A stretch of 64,000 bases of DNA from UBA10649 sp965278965 (GTDB taxonomy: Bacteria; Actinomycetota; Actinomycetes; S36-B12). The stretch lies in assembly GCA_965278965.1 (NCBI GenBank), contig OZ257127.1, positions 1,922,001 to 1,986,000 of the forward strand. Direction: 5' to 3'. Within the stretch, counting starts at the first letter, position 1; the number at the start of each line of letters is the position of its first letter. The notes under the pieces are model-generated. The model did not search any database and was not told the DNA's origin. It saw only the letters and a program-made list of their open reading frames with translations. The translations under genes were made by a program, and so were the position numbers. Below are positions 1 to 8,209 of the stretch, in pieces.

Positions 1-2
1 CC

Positions 3-296
3 GCCCTGGTGCCCGCACTGAGCGGACGGCAGATGTACCTCGCGGGCGACCTGTACCAGGTGGGGCTCGGCCGTGCGGACGAGATCGACGAGATCGGGCG
101 GCGACGCGACGTGTCGCGTGCACTGGGAACCGGTCCGTCCATCTCGGACTACTCGGCGCTGTGCGCCGCCGGCGTCGACTACGTGTGGTCGGCGACCACG
201 CCCGACGACGTCCGGGCCACGGGTCTCGCCGTCGTCTACCAGCAGCCGGAGGTCACGATCCTGCAGCTGCCGCAGGGGCAGTGCCCGATCCCGTAG
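3..296 (+). CDS. C-terminal fragment of a probable polytopic membrane protein (truncated by window start)
   Basis: The reading frame is open to the left edge and ends at TAG 294-296, so only about the last 97 residues are present. They form a soluble tail with no membrane segment. The pattern of a GR-x-MYLAGD stretch followed by a short charged helix and a buried VDYVW strand resembles the extracytoplasmic C-terminal tails of GT-C-like actinobacterial membrane proteins. That is a resemblance only; the diagnostic N-terminal part lies outside the window. Its last 44 nt overlap the end of the convergent acyltransferase gene. Confidence 0.5.
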   Translation, partial: ALVPALSGRQMYLAGDLYQVGLGRADEIDEIGRRRDVSRALGTGPSISDYSALCAAGVDYVWSATTPDDVRATGLAVVYQQPEVTILQLPQGQCPIP

Positions 297-1413
297 CCGC
301 GTCCTTAGCCACCGGGGACGGCCAGCGACGGTGCGCCCAGTCGAGGATGCGCTTCTCGAAGAAGTTCCACGAGAGCAGGCCGACCGCCCACGAGACAGCC
401 GTCGTGAACACGATGATCCCCGACACGAACGCCAGGTTGTACGGCTCGGTCGTGTCGGTCGGGCCGGTGTACCAGCGCTCGATCCCGCGGAGGATCCAGA
501 AGTGGAAGAAGTACATGAAGTACGAGTAGCGGCCGATGCTCCGCAGCGACGGCCCGACGACCGGGATCGCGTTGCCGACGACAGCGAGGGCAGCGGCCAC
601 GATGACGAAACCGAGGACGAAGTAGCCCGGTGTCTCCTCGGCGTAGGTCGTCAGCATCCCGAGTAGGAGTGCCACCGCGACGAGGACGGCCGTCCACGAG
701 CGCTCGGGCACGAGGCCCTCGATCCCCCGGGTGCGCCAGACCCGCAGGACCGCGTACGCGGCGCCGCCGAGGAGGAAGAACGGCCACGAGTTGAACAGCG
801 ACAGCCGCAACCAGTCCGCGGCGATCGTGCCGGCGACACCGTCCGGACCGGCGTACGCGACGACCACGCGGGCCGCGAACATCGACAGGTAGCCGACGAC
901 GACCGTGCCGGCCAGGAACGCGACGCTTCGCCGGCGGAACCACGAGAACAGCAGGTAGTGCCCCATCTCCTGCTGGATCGTGAGGCCGCCGGTCGGGATG
1001 TAGACGAGGGCGGGGTTGAGCCAGCCGAGGAAGAACAGGCCGAGCAGGAAGCCCAGCCACGGCGGCAGGCCCGAGTCCGGGACGCCGTAGACCAGGTACG
1101 AGATGACGAGGAACACGATCCACAGCGGCCACACACGGGCGATGCGGCGCGACCAGAAGTACGTCTGCGTGTACGCGCGGTCGCCCGTGTGCAGGGAGAA
1201 CATGAGCCAGCCCGACAGCAGGAAGAACAGCTGCACGCCGAACTGGCTGAAGTTCAGTGCCCGGAAGACCTCCATCGGCAGGCGGTAGCTGCCGGTCGAG
1301 GCCACCATCGTCGACAGCGAGTGCGTCGCGATGACGCAGATGATCGCGACTCCGCGCACCGCGTCCAGCGCCGCGACACGCGGCTGCCCGGACGGGGGAA
1401 GGGCGGTCGGCAC
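253..1413 (-). CDS. acyltransferase family 3 (OafA/YrhL-like) membrane protein
   Basis: An integral-membrane O-acyltransferase of 386 residues, expected to move acetyl or acyl groups onto a glycan at the membrane. Near the N-terminus are the family signature D17-x2-R20-G21 and the catalytic-type H31 (ATHSLS). A FFLLSGWLMF membrane helix follows, and the C-terminus has the usual IGRYSYFMYFFH and FEKR motifs. About ten hydrophobic helices are visible. The GTG start at 1413 is chosen because a TAGAGT -10 sits 7 nt upstream (leaderless) and because the upstream extension of this frame would run into the divergent dioxygenase gene. The Ala-rich C-terminal tail overlaps the neighbour at 3-296. The acceptor is unknown; decoration of the glycan made by this locus is the natural inference. 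Confidence 0.85.
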   Translation of the reverse strand: MPTALPPSGQPRVAALDAVRGVAIICVIATHSLSTMVASTGSYRLPMEVFRALNFSQFGVQLFFLLSGWLMFSLHTGDRAYTQTYFWSRRIARVWPLWIVFLVISYLVYGVPDSGLPPWLGFLLGLFFLGWLNPALVYIPTGGLTIQQEMGHYLLFSWFRRRSVAFLAGTVVVGYLSMFAARVVVAYAGPDGVAGTIAADWLRLSLFNSWPFFLLGGAAYAVLRVWRTRGIEGLVPERSWTAVLVAVALLLGMLTTYAEETPGYFVLGFVIVAAALAVVGNAIPVVGPSLRSIGRYSYFMYFFHFWILRGIERWYTGPTDTTEPYNLAFVSGIIVFTTAVSWAVGLLSWNFFEKRILDWAHRRWPSPVAKDAATGSGTAPAAAAGS

Positions 1414-1419
1414 GAGTTC

Positions 1420-1426
1420 TACTCTA
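1420..1426. promoter_or_regulatory. shared bidirectional -10 element (TACTCTA)
   Basis: The heptamer reads TACTCT on the + strand (1420-1425) and TAGAGT on the - strand (1421-1426). On the - strand it lies 7 nt before the GTG of the acyltransferase, fitting a leaderless transcript. On the + strand it would give a leader of about 24 nt carrying the GAGGAGG ribosome binding site of the dioxygenase gene at 1456. Confidence 0.65.
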
Positions 1427-1455
1427 GGTGCGCAGCAGGTCCCGAGGAGGAACCC

Positions 1456-2502
1456 ATGTCCGTCATGACCCGAGCCCTGGACCGACTGACCGGGGGCCGG
1501 CTGACGAAGTCCGAGTTCGAGCACCGCTTCGCCCGGTACCAGTCCAGCGGCCAGTGGGAGAGCGGCGACGGTGAGTCGCTGCTGTCGGCGTTCTTGGAGT
1601 CGGGCGGCCCGTGGCTGACGGCGGCGTCGGACCGCGTCACCGCCGCCGGGACCTCGTACGACTTCGAGGAGGCGGCCGACACGCTCGGTCTGTGGGCCGA
1701 GCCCGGCGCGTTCGACCGGGCCCTCGCATCGCTGCGGACCGACGGCTACGCGCTGTGCGACGTGCTCATGCCGGACGCCATGGTCGACGAGCTGTCGAGC
1801 TACTTCGCCTCAGCCCCGTGCACGCTGACCTCGGACCGGCCGACCGGACTGGCGCCCGGCGAGACCGTCACGGTCGACTTCGACAACCCGCTGGCCGAGA
1901 AGTACGCCGTCACGACGAAGGCGACCCTCGCGTCGCCGACGGTCCGGTCCTTGATGCTGGACCAGGGGCTGCTGCGCATCGCCCAGGCATACCTGGGCTC
2001 GGCACCGATCATCGACATCCTCATCGCCTGGTACTCGTTCCCCGCCCCCGACGCCAGCAGCGAGGCCGGCCAGCTGTACCACTTCGACCTCGACCGGATC
2101 CGCTGGCTGAAGGCGTTCCTGCTGCTGTCCGACCAGGACGAGGAGACCGGCGCGCACATGTACGTCCCAGGGACCCAGCGCGACCGCGGGATCGACGCCT
2201 CCCTCCTGCGCAAGGGCTACGCCCGCCTCCAAGACGACGAGGTCGCGGCGCACTACCCACGCGAGACCTGGAAGACGATGACCGGCCGGCGCGGGGTCGT
2301 CCTGCTCGAGGACACCCGTGGCCTGCACAAGGGCATGCCGCTCACCCGCGACCACCGGCTGATGCTCCAGTTCGAGTACGCCCAGTCGATGTTCGGCCAT
2401 CCGGCCGGGCTCGCCGCAGCCGAGCTCGACCCGGTCGACGACCCGCACTGGGACCAGATGCGCGAGCGCTACCCGCTGGTCTTCACGAACCTGGAGCGCT
2501 AG
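1456..2502 (+). CDS. phytanoyl-CoA dioxygenase (PhyH)-like Fe(II)/2-oxoglutarate oxygenase
   Basis: A 348-residue protein with the 2-His-1-carboxylate iron triad of the PhyH family: H209-F-D211 and distal H291 (GLHKG), followed by arginines at about 298-301 suited to 2-oxoglutarate binding. The N-terminal 90 residues are a helical extension. Start is the ATG at 1456 with GAGGAGG at 1444-1450; the open frame extends further upstream but over the divergent acyltransferase. PhyH-like enzymes hydroxylate varied small molecules and are often found in glycan and natural-product loci. The substrate here is unknown; oxidation of a sugar or lipid intermediate of this locus is an inference. The gene converges on a GT2 gene and overlaps it by 20 nt. 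Confidence 0.8.
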   Translation: MSVMTRALDRLTGGRLTKSEFEHRFARYQSSGQWESGDGESLLSAFLESGGPWLTAASDRVTAAGTSYDFEEAADTLGLWAEPGAFDRALASLRTDGYALCDVLMPDAMVDELSSYFASAPCTLTSDRPTGLAPGETVTVDFDNPLAEKYAVTTKATLASPTVRSLMLDQGLLRIAQAYLGSAPIIDILIAWYSFPAPDASSEAGQLYHFDLDRIRWLKAFLLLSDQDEETGAHMYVPGTQRDRGIDASLLRKGYARLQDDEVAAHYPRETWKTMTGRRGVVLLEDTRGLHKGMPLTRDHRLMLQFEYAQSMFGHPAGLAAAELDPVDDPHWDQMRERYPLVFTNLER

Positions 2503-3265
2503 CCCGGCGGGCACGCCGGGTGACCTCGCGGGCAGCGACCCGCGTGGCAAGCCGCACGGGCTGCTCCCACGCCCACGACACCCGCCGAGCGCGCGGGGAC
2601 AGGTGGCGACGCTTCACCGCCTCGGACTCGTCCAGCGACGTCGTCCGGTCCGACACGGTCAGCGAGTCCGGGTGCCAGCGGAAGCTCGAGACCACCTGGC
2701 CGACGTCGGCGAACCGCCCCCGCCGACGCAGCTTCAGCAGCAGGTCCAGGTCGAATGCGAAGCGCAGGGAGTCATCCACCCCGCCCACGGCGAGCCAGGC
2801 GTCCAGGCGCACGAGCATCCCGGGCTGCGGGATGAGGTCCGGGCCCCACGGCAGGATCCGCTGCGCCCACCGGCCGGCCTGGCTCGTCCACAGGTGCCGG
2901 CCCTCGTCGTCGATGTAGCTGCACGCCCCGTAGGCGACGACGCATTCGGCGTCCGCACCCAGGGCCGCGGTCGTCACGGCCAGCGAGCCGGGAGCCAGCA
3001 GGTCGTCGTCGCCGATCCAGTTCACGTAGTCGTGCCCCGAGTCCGCGACGGCCACGCCGGCGTTGATCGCCGCCGGCAGGCTGCCGGGATCGTCGACCAG
3101 CATCGCACCGCGCGCGGTAGCCAGGCCCCGGGCGTCACCGGCGTCCCGGGGGATCACGACCACGACGTCGGCGGCGACGTCCTGCGCGCCGATGGAGTCC
3201 AGGGTCTGCTCGAGGTAGTCCAGACGGCGGCCCAGCGTCGGCACGACGAGCAGGACCGATGCCAC
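2483..3265 (-). CDS. glycosyltransferase family 2
   Basis: A cytoplasmic 260-residue GT-A fold transferase. It opens with the beta-strand VLLVVPTLGRR, has IGAQDV(x)ADVVVVIPR as the second strand region and a NWIGDDDLLAPGSL segment containing the metal-binding acidic cluster of GT2 enzymes. A conserved GGVDDSLRFAFDLDLLLK acceptor-loop motif lies about 160 residues in. The GTG at 3265 is chosen over earlier in-frame codons because the protein then starts at the first beta-strand and a TACGGT -10 lies exactly 6 nt upstream. The divergent membrane-protein gene starts 38 nt away. Donor and acceptor cannot be read from sequence. Confidence 0.85.
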   Translation of the reverse strand: MASVLLVVPTLGRRLDYLEQTLDSIGAQDVAADVVVVIPRDAGDARGLATARGAMLVDDPGSLPAAINAGVAVADSGHDYVNWIGDDDLLAPGSLAVTTAALGADAECVVAYGACSYIDDEGRHLWTSQAGRWAQRILPWGPDLIPQPGMLVRLDAWLAVGGVDDSLRFAFDLDLLLKLRRRGRFADVGQVVSSFRWHPDSLTVSDRTTSLDESEAVKRRHLSPRARRVSWAWEQPVRLATRVAAREVTRRARRASAPGS

Positions 3266-3271
3266 GCGCGA

Positions 3272-3277
3272 ACCGTA
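3272..3277 (-). promoter_or_regulatory. leaderless -10 (TACGGT) for the GT2 gene
   Basis: TACGGT on the - strand is separated by 6 nt from the GTG at 3265, the spacing expected when transcription begins at the start codon. Confidence 0.5.
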
Positions 3278-3303
3278 CCGAACAGGGGCCGGGAGGTACC
3301 CTG

Positions 3304-5301
3304 ATGCCCGCCACGACCGGTGGTCCGACGATGGGCTTGGAGGAGCACGTGCTCGACGTCGCCTTCGCGGTGGTCTACGTCGGGCTGCTCGTCGCCACAC
3401 TGGTCGTTCTCCGGTCCGCGGCGACGGCGGCGATCCTGGTCGCCGCCGGGGTCGGCCTGAGCGGGGTGCTGCTGCAGTTCCTCGGCACGACCGGCGGGAT
3501 GGCCGTCCGCTACTCGATGCTTCAGTGGTGGCTCGCCGTCACGTTCGCAGCGATCCTCGCCGTCGCGGTCCTCCTGCGCCGGCGCGAGCCCGTGCGGATG
3601 ACCCGCACCGTCTTGCTCCTGACGGCTGGCTCCAGTGTCGTCATCGCCGGCGCATTCGTCGTCGCGCGCCTACTGGCCCCCGGCTCGCCCGGCCCGCTCT
3701 CCTCGGTCGGGTACCTGATCACCCGCAGCAGCGCCGAGGACAACGCCAAGTGGCTCAACGCGGCCGCGCAGCTGGCCTCGAACGTCACCGTCGATGCTTG
3801 GGCGAACGTCGGCGGGCCGCTGCTGCTCCTGCTGACCCTCGCCGCGACGCTCGTGTCGACGGCCTCGATGGTCCTGTACGGCGCGGTCAACCAGGTCGCC
3901 GTGTCGGCGGGCACCCTCGTGCTCAGCGAGATCCTCCTGATCGTCCTGGCCCCGTTCGCGATGGCGCCGCTCATCGAGGCGCGCCTGCGGCAGCGGCCGG
4001 GCGGTCGGGCGCGACGCATCCCGTGGCCGCTGCTCCTCCTCGGCGTCGCGATCCTCGTCACAGCGACGACCCTTCTGCTCTTCTACGGGCACCTCACGCT
4101 GCAGTACACCCTGCTCGTCCTCACGCTGTGGACGACGACGTTCCTCGCCTGGCGACGCAAGGGCGCCGCACTCGTCGCGACGACGCTCGCCGTCATCACG
4201 ACGGCCGAGGTCTGGTTCCCGCTGAACGTGATCGCGCTCGCCCTGCTCGTCGGCGGCATCACGGCGGGGATCTGGTGGGCCCTGCGCCGGCGGCGCACCC
4301 GCGATGCGCTCGTCGTCGCCGGCGCGTTCGGCGTCGTCCTCGTGCTCATGTGGGAGTTCCTCTTCAGCAGCATCGAGTACTCCCTCGGCGTCGGCAGTAC
4401 CACGACGACGGCGATGGGCGCCGTGGTCGGCGGTGCCGTCCGCGGCGTGTCGGCCTTCGTGCACGCGGCCCTGCCGACCCTCCCGCTGTTCTCGCAGAAC
4501 GGCGGGAGCGAGATCGTCACCACGCTGTTCGCCGCGCTCACCGTCGTGTCCGTCATCGGCGCTCTGCTGGTCGTCCGCGACCTCGGCGGCCGCCGTTTCG
4601 CCCTGCGCTTCGCCCCGATCGCGATCCTCGTGGTCTACACGGTGCTCATCACGTTCGCGGACTACTTCACCGTCGGCTCCGGGCCTGGCTACGCCACCAA
4701 CAAGCTGACCTTCGCCATCGCGGTGCCGATCCTCGCGGCGACCGCACCCGTCGCGATCCTGGCCCTCGACCGTGGCCGCCGGAGCATGACCGCGCTGAGG
4801 TGGGCGGCGCTCGCCGGTGTCGCGATGCTGCTCGTCGTCGACACGTTCCTGCCGCGCGCGGTCATCCAGCTCAAGCCGAGCCTGTGGCCGACGACGAGCG
4901 GGGACCCCCAGCCCTACTGGTGGCCGGCGGAGGTCCGTGCGACCGGCGACCAGCCGGTCTCGAGCAACCCGGTCGGGTGCGTCTACCTGCCGCAGGGTGC
5001 GGACAAGCCGAGCGTCCTGCCCGACGGCCAGCGCGCCTACTCCTGCACGCGGCTGCTCACCGGCATCGCCGGGATGGAGGGCCCCGGCCAGGGACTGGTC
5101 CAATGGACCCTCGACGAGTGGCTGTCCAACGAGTCGCAGTGGGACCACTACCAGCAGTACTTCAACCGGATGATCCCCGAAGCACGCAACCGCAAGGTGA
5201 TCCTCCTGGATGCCGACAGCAAGGTCGTCGGCATCGAGACGCTGCAGTCGCTCATGGACCGCTACCCCGCGGACCCGGTCACCGCCCCGGATTCGAATTG
5301 A
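3304..5301 (+). CDS. large polytopic membrane protein with C-terminal extracytoplasmic domain, GT-C-like
   Basis: A 665-residue protein with roughly 12-14 hydrophobic helices over residues 10-520, then about 145 soluble residues rich in aromatic and charged residues with two cysteines (GCVYLP and YSCTRLL). This layout is shared with the proteins at 36574, 58232 and 46304 and is typical of GT-C-type glycosyltransferases or related glycan membrane enzymes that use polyprenyl-linked donors. No O-antigen ligase or polymerase motif was recognised, so the function is an inference. The ATG at 3304 is preceded by a GGGAGGT ribosome binding site. The stop codon is embedded in TTGA, overlapping the next gene by 4 nt, so the two are translationally coupled. 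Confidence 0.7.
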   Translation: MPATTGGPTMGLEEHVLDVAFAVVYVGLLVATLVVLRSAATAAILVAAGVGLSGVLLQFLGTTGGMAVRYSMLQWWLAVTFAAILAVAVLLRRREPVRMTRTVLLLTAGSSVVIAGAFVVARLLAPGSPGPLSSVGYLITRSSAEDNAKWLNAAAQLASNVTVDAWANVGGPLLLLLTLAATLVSTASMVLYGAVNQVAVSAGTLVLSEILLIVLAPFAMAPLIEARLRQRPGGRARRIPWPLLLLGVAILVTATTLLLFYGHLTLQYTLLVLTLWTTTFLAWRRKGAALVATTLAVITTAEVWFPLNVIALALLVGGITAGIWWALRRRRTRDALVVAGAFGVVLVLMWEFLFSSIEYSLGVGSTTTTAMGAVVGGAVRGVSAFVHAALPTLPLFSQNGGSEIVTTLFAALTVVSVIGALLVVRDLGGRRFALRFAPIAILVVYTVLITFADYFTVGSGPGYATNKLTFAIAVPILAATAPVAILALDRGRRSMTALRWAALAGVAMLLVVDTFLPRAVIQLKPSLWPTTSGDPQPYWWPAEVRATGDQPVSSNPVGCVYLPQGADKPSVLPDGQRAYSCTRLLTGIAGMEGPGQGLVQWTLDEWLSNESQWDHYQQYFNRMIPEARNRKVILLDADSKVVGIETLQSLMDRYPADPVTAPDSN

Positions 5302-6104
5302 CGTTCCGCCGCCTCGCCAAGGACCTGCTGCCGCCAGCCGTCACACGCGCACTGGCCGGCCGGACGCCTGGGGCGCTGGAGTTCGAGGACGGGTTCAGCA
5401 CCTGGGAGCAGGCGCGCGCGGCGGCCGGCGGCTATGACGCGGCCTCAATCCTCGCCCAGGTTCGCTCCGCGACCGATGCCGTCGTCGCCGGTCGTGCCGC
5501 GATGGAGCGCGACGGGGTTCTCTTCGACCGGGTAGACGTGCGCTGGCCAGTGGCCGGCCCCTTGCTGTGGCAGGCCGCGAAGCACGGGTCCCTCCGGGTC
5601 ATCGACTACGGGGGGTCCCTCGGGTCGACCTACCGCCAGCTCGCGGCGCTGACGGCGGACCTCGATGTCCACTGGGCCGTCGTGGAGCAACCCGCCTTCG
5701 TCGCGGCAGGCGCCGACTACGTGGACGGCCGGCTGTCATTCCACCCGACGATCGATGATGCGGTCACGGCCGTGCGGCCGACCGCCGCGCTGCTGTCGTC
5801 GGTGCTGCAGTACCTGCCCGACCCGCACGCCGAGCTGCGCGCGCTCGCAGCCTGCGGGGTCGAGGCGATCATCGTGGACCGCACCCCCATGACGGACGAG
5901 GCCGAGGACCGGCCAGCCGTGGAGCACGTGCCACCGGAGATCTACGCGGGCAGCTACGCGACCTGGCTGCTGTCCGATGAGCGCCTGCTCGCGGCAGTGC
6001 CCGGCTGGCGGGTGCTCGACCGGTTCCCTGGGATCGAGCCGGACGGGCTCACGACCGGCGGTGTCGCCTTCGACTGGCGTGGCTTCGTGCTGGTCCCCCG
6101 ATGA
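5298..6104 (+). CDS. SAM-dependent methyltransferase, TIGR04325-like
   Basis: A 268-residue protein. A SAM-binding Rossmann motif of the type VIDYGGSLGSTYRQLA is followed by WAVVEQPAFVAAG, a pattern I associate with TIGR04325 methyltransferases found in polysaccharide clusters, and by the strand LLSSVLQYLPDPHAEL. It probably O-methylates a sugar or the growing glycan in the cytoplasm. No ATG or GTG fits; the TTG at 5298 overlaps the previous stop as TTGA and places the protein start at a sensible point. Its own stop overlaps the next ATG (ATGA). It is therefore the middle gene of a three-gene coupled operon, 3304-7096. Confidence 0.75.
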   Translation: MTFRRLAKDLLPPAVTRALAGRTPGALEFEDGFSTWEQARAAAGGYDAASILAQVRSATDAVVAGRAAMERDGVLFDRVDVRWPVAGPLLWQAAKHGSLRVIDYGGSLGSTYRQLAALTADLDVHWAVVEQPAFVAAGADYVDGRLSFHPTIDDAVTAVRPTAALLSSVLQYLPDPHAELRALAACGVEAIIVDRTPMTDEAEDRPAVEHVPPEIYAGSYATWLLSDERLLAAVPGWRVLDRFPGIEPDGLTTGGVAFDWRGFVLVPR

Positions 6105-7096
6105 GCGGCGACGGCCCAAGCACGTTCGCGCTCCTGGTCAAGAGCTACGGCCCCGACCTGCCGTACGTCGAGCGGCTCGTCGCCTCGCTGCGGCAGCACA
6201 ACGTCGAGCACCTGCCGGTGCACCTCGTCGTGCCCGAGGCCGACACGGACGCGTTCGCTCCGCTCATCGGCGACGGCATCGAGCTGCTCGCCGAGGAGAC
6301 CTTCGCCGAACACCTGACCACCGAGCCCGTCGCCGGCTTCAGCCCCGGTTACATCAACCAGGAGATCGTCAAGCTCGCCTTCTGGGAGACCGGACGCGCG
6401 GACGCGTACTTCTGCGTGGACTCCGAGCTGGAGTTCGTCCGCGACTTCGGCCGCGGGGACTTCATGGCGGACGACACGACGCCGTTCACCTTCCTCACGG
6501 CCGACGCCGAGCTTCAGGTCGAGCCCGCCTACCACCGCACGCACTGGGTGACCCGCCTCGAACGGCTACGGGTCATCCAGCACGAGATCGGCATCGACGA
6601 CGAGCCGCTGCTCACGGTGCACGGGCACGCCGTCTTCTCGGCCACTGTTCTCGAGGGGTTCCGCGACCGCTTCCTAACCCCTCGGGGCTGGGACTACGTC
6701 GACGCACTGGCGCTCGCCCCGTACGAGCCCACGTGGTACAGCCTGTGGCTGCAGAAGGACCAGACGATCCCGATCATCGCTCGAGAGCCGAACGTCAAGA
6801 CGTTCCATGACCCGCAGCAGTACCTCGACTACGTCGTGCGTGGCATCGGCGTCGACGACGTCGCCCGCGGCTACGTCGCGATGGTCCTGAACTCGAACTA
6901 CTCACGCGGTGACGGCCTCATCGGGCTCGACGACGGGGCCGAGAAGGTGGTCGCCCGCTACGTGCCGGCTCCGCGGCTCGTCGCAGCGCTCGGTGCTCGG
7001 GCGATGGGCTCGGCACGATCGGTCCTCAGCCGGGCGACCTCATCGGGTGTGACGTCAGGACTTCGTCGGCAGCTCTCCAGAACGCCTGAGTCCTGA
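6101..7096 (+). CDS. DUF6492 family protein, probable GT-A-fold glycosyltransferase
   Basis: A 331-residue protein starting FALLVKSYGPDLPYVERL, with GYINQEIVKLAFW and AYFCVDSELEFVRDF, where the acidic VDSE segment sits where GT-A enzymes hold metal and nucleotide sugar. This matches the DUF6492 family of proteins of unknown but transferase-like role in glycan loci. A second DUF6492-like protein is encoded at 12283-13083, with a matching VDPMVEFVRPF segment. The gene starts at the ATG of an ATGA overlap. The last 71 nt are coded on both strands, overlapping the convergent CgeB-like gene, which is long for this window. Confidence 0.75.
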   Translation: MSGDGPSTFALLVKSYGPDLPYVERLVASLRQHNVEHLPVHLVVPEADTDAFAPLIGDGIELLAEETFAEHLTTEPVAGFSPGYINQEIVKLAFWETGRADAYFCVDSELEFVRDFGRGDFMADDTTPFTFLTADAELQVEPAYHRTHWVTRLERLRVIQHEIGIDDEPLLTVHGHAVFSATVLEGFRDRFLTPRGWDYVDALALAPYEPTWYSLWLQKDQTIPIIAREPNVKTFHDPQQYLDYVVRGIGVDDVARGYVAMVLNSNYSRGDGLIGLDDGAEKVVARYVPAPRLVAALGARAMGSARSVLSRATSSGVTSGLRRQLSRTPES

Positions 7097-8189
7097 TCAG
7101 CTCGACCGCCGTCGCGTGCCCGGTCCCGGCGATGCGCTCACGGAGGACCTGGTCGTGCACGAGCGAGGTGACCGCCTCCACCGCCTCGTCGACTGACACG
7201 AACTCCAGGAAGTCCTGCCGCGCACGGAAATAGCGGTCGGACTCCTCCACGTGGGACGCGACCAAGGCCGCGCCCGAGGCCAGTGTCTCGTGGTAGCGGA
7301 ACACCAGCTGCTGCACCCAGATCCAGTCCATGAACGGCCGGCTGGGTCCCTGCATGCACGTCGTCACGACGACGTCGGCGGTCGCGAGTGTCCGCCAGTA
7401 CGCCTCGTTCGACGTACCCCACTTGTCGCCGTTGACGGCCAGCGTGATCCCGCGCTCGGCGAGCCGTTCGCCGACGGCCTCGAGGAAGTCGCTGCGCGGC
7501 GGATACAGGTGGCCGATGAACTGCACGACGGTGCCGTCCTTGGGTGCCGCGACAGCGACGTTCTCCAGCCAGTCCAGCCGCGCCGACGAGATCGGCATCG
7601 GCAGCGGCCCGACGATCCGGCGGTGCGGGAAGATCGGCCGCAGCACACGGGTCGGCGCGAACGTGAGCACGACACCGTGGTGCGCCGTCAGTACGGCGGC
7701 CTGCCACCGCTGGCGGCGGTAGAACGCGTCGGTGAGGATCACGACGGGCGTGCGGCCGCCGGCGAGGATCCGCCACGACGTCGCGACCGCCTCGACCAGG
7801 CTGCGCCGCCACGACTGGCCCGGGGTGCGGACATCGAGGACGACGTGGCTGGGGTCGTCCCGGCGCAGGTTCGCCCGCAGCTGCGGGAGGTACGGCTCGT
7901 CGCGGTCGACGACCTGCTGCGCCACGTGATCGACGCCGAGGTAGTCGCGCAGCGAGCCGAGTAGCTCCTCGAAGAAGACCTGCGTCCAGCCGATCCTCCC
8001 GGACTCCACCGATGCGCGCGGCGGGCCGTGACGTCGTCGCCGCCGGGCCGGCGCCCCGATGGCCCGCGCCGGCAGCAGCACGACCCACGCGATCCACCAC
8101 AGGGGGACGATGCTGCGGGGGAGCAGGACGTCGCGCCAGAGCCGGTTCTGCGGGAGCGGGTTGAATCCGCGAGCCGCTGGGTCGTCCAT
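7026..8189 (-). CDS. CgeB/YkvP-like GT-B glycosyltransferase
   Basis: A 387-residue cytoplasmic protein with a hydrophobic N-terminal stretch at about residues 25-45 that could be a membrane anchor. The C-terminal half has strand motifs VQFIGHLYPPRSDFLEAV, ITLAVNGDKWG, and YHETLASGAALVASHVEESDRYF, the donor-site arrangement of the CgeB-type GT1-like family. It is a paralogue of the protein at 32566-33780, which has the same GALYDYR and YKIRVHEASLVG layout. The ATG at 8189 is 20 nt from the divergent pseF start. The 3' end overlaps the DUF6492 gene by 71 nt. Confidence 0.75.
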   Translation of the reverse strand: MDDPAARGFNPLPQNRLWRDVLLPRSIVPLWWIAWVVLLPARAIGAPARRRRRHGPPRASVESGRIGWTQVFFEELLGSLRDYLGVDHVAQQVVDRDEPYLPQLRANLRRDDPSHVVLDVRTPGQSWRRSLVEAVATSWRILAGGRTPVVILTDAFYRRQRWQAAVLTAHHGVVLTFAPTRVLRPIFPHRRIVGPLPMPISSARLDWLENVAVAAPKDGTVVQFIGHLYPPRSDFLEAVGERLAERGITLAVNGDKWGTSNEAYWRTLATADVVVTTCMQGPSRPFMDWIWVQQLVFRYHETLASGAALVASHVEESDRYFRARQDFLEFVSVDEAVEAVTSLVHDQVLRERIAGTGHATAVELIRTQAFWRAADEVLTSHPMRSPG

Positions 8190-8197
8190 GAGGCACC

Positions 8198-8204
8198 TAG
8201 AGTA
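8198..8204. promoter_or_regulatory. shared bidirectional -10 element (TAGAGTA) between cgeB-like gene and pseF
   Basis: Only 20 nt separate the two divergent start codons. TAGAGT (8198-8203) lies exactly 6 nt before the pseF GTG, giving a leaderless mRNA. On the other strand TACTCT (8199-8204) lies 9 nt before the ATG at 8189, giving a leader of only a few nucleotides. One heptamer therefore seems to serve both genes. Confidence 0.7.
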
Positions 8205-8209
8205 GCGAC

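Noticed and set aside
2503..2918. Continuation of a + strand frame past the dioxygenase stop
   Set aside because: It belongs to a different frame that is antisense to the GT2 gene and has no motif.
3670..5148. Long open frame on the - strand (492 codons) opposite the membrane protein gene
   Set aside because: Arg/Asp/Glu-rich low-complexity translation typical of antisense frames in GC-rich DNA; the + strand frame has membrane helices, a ribosome binding site and coupled neighbours.
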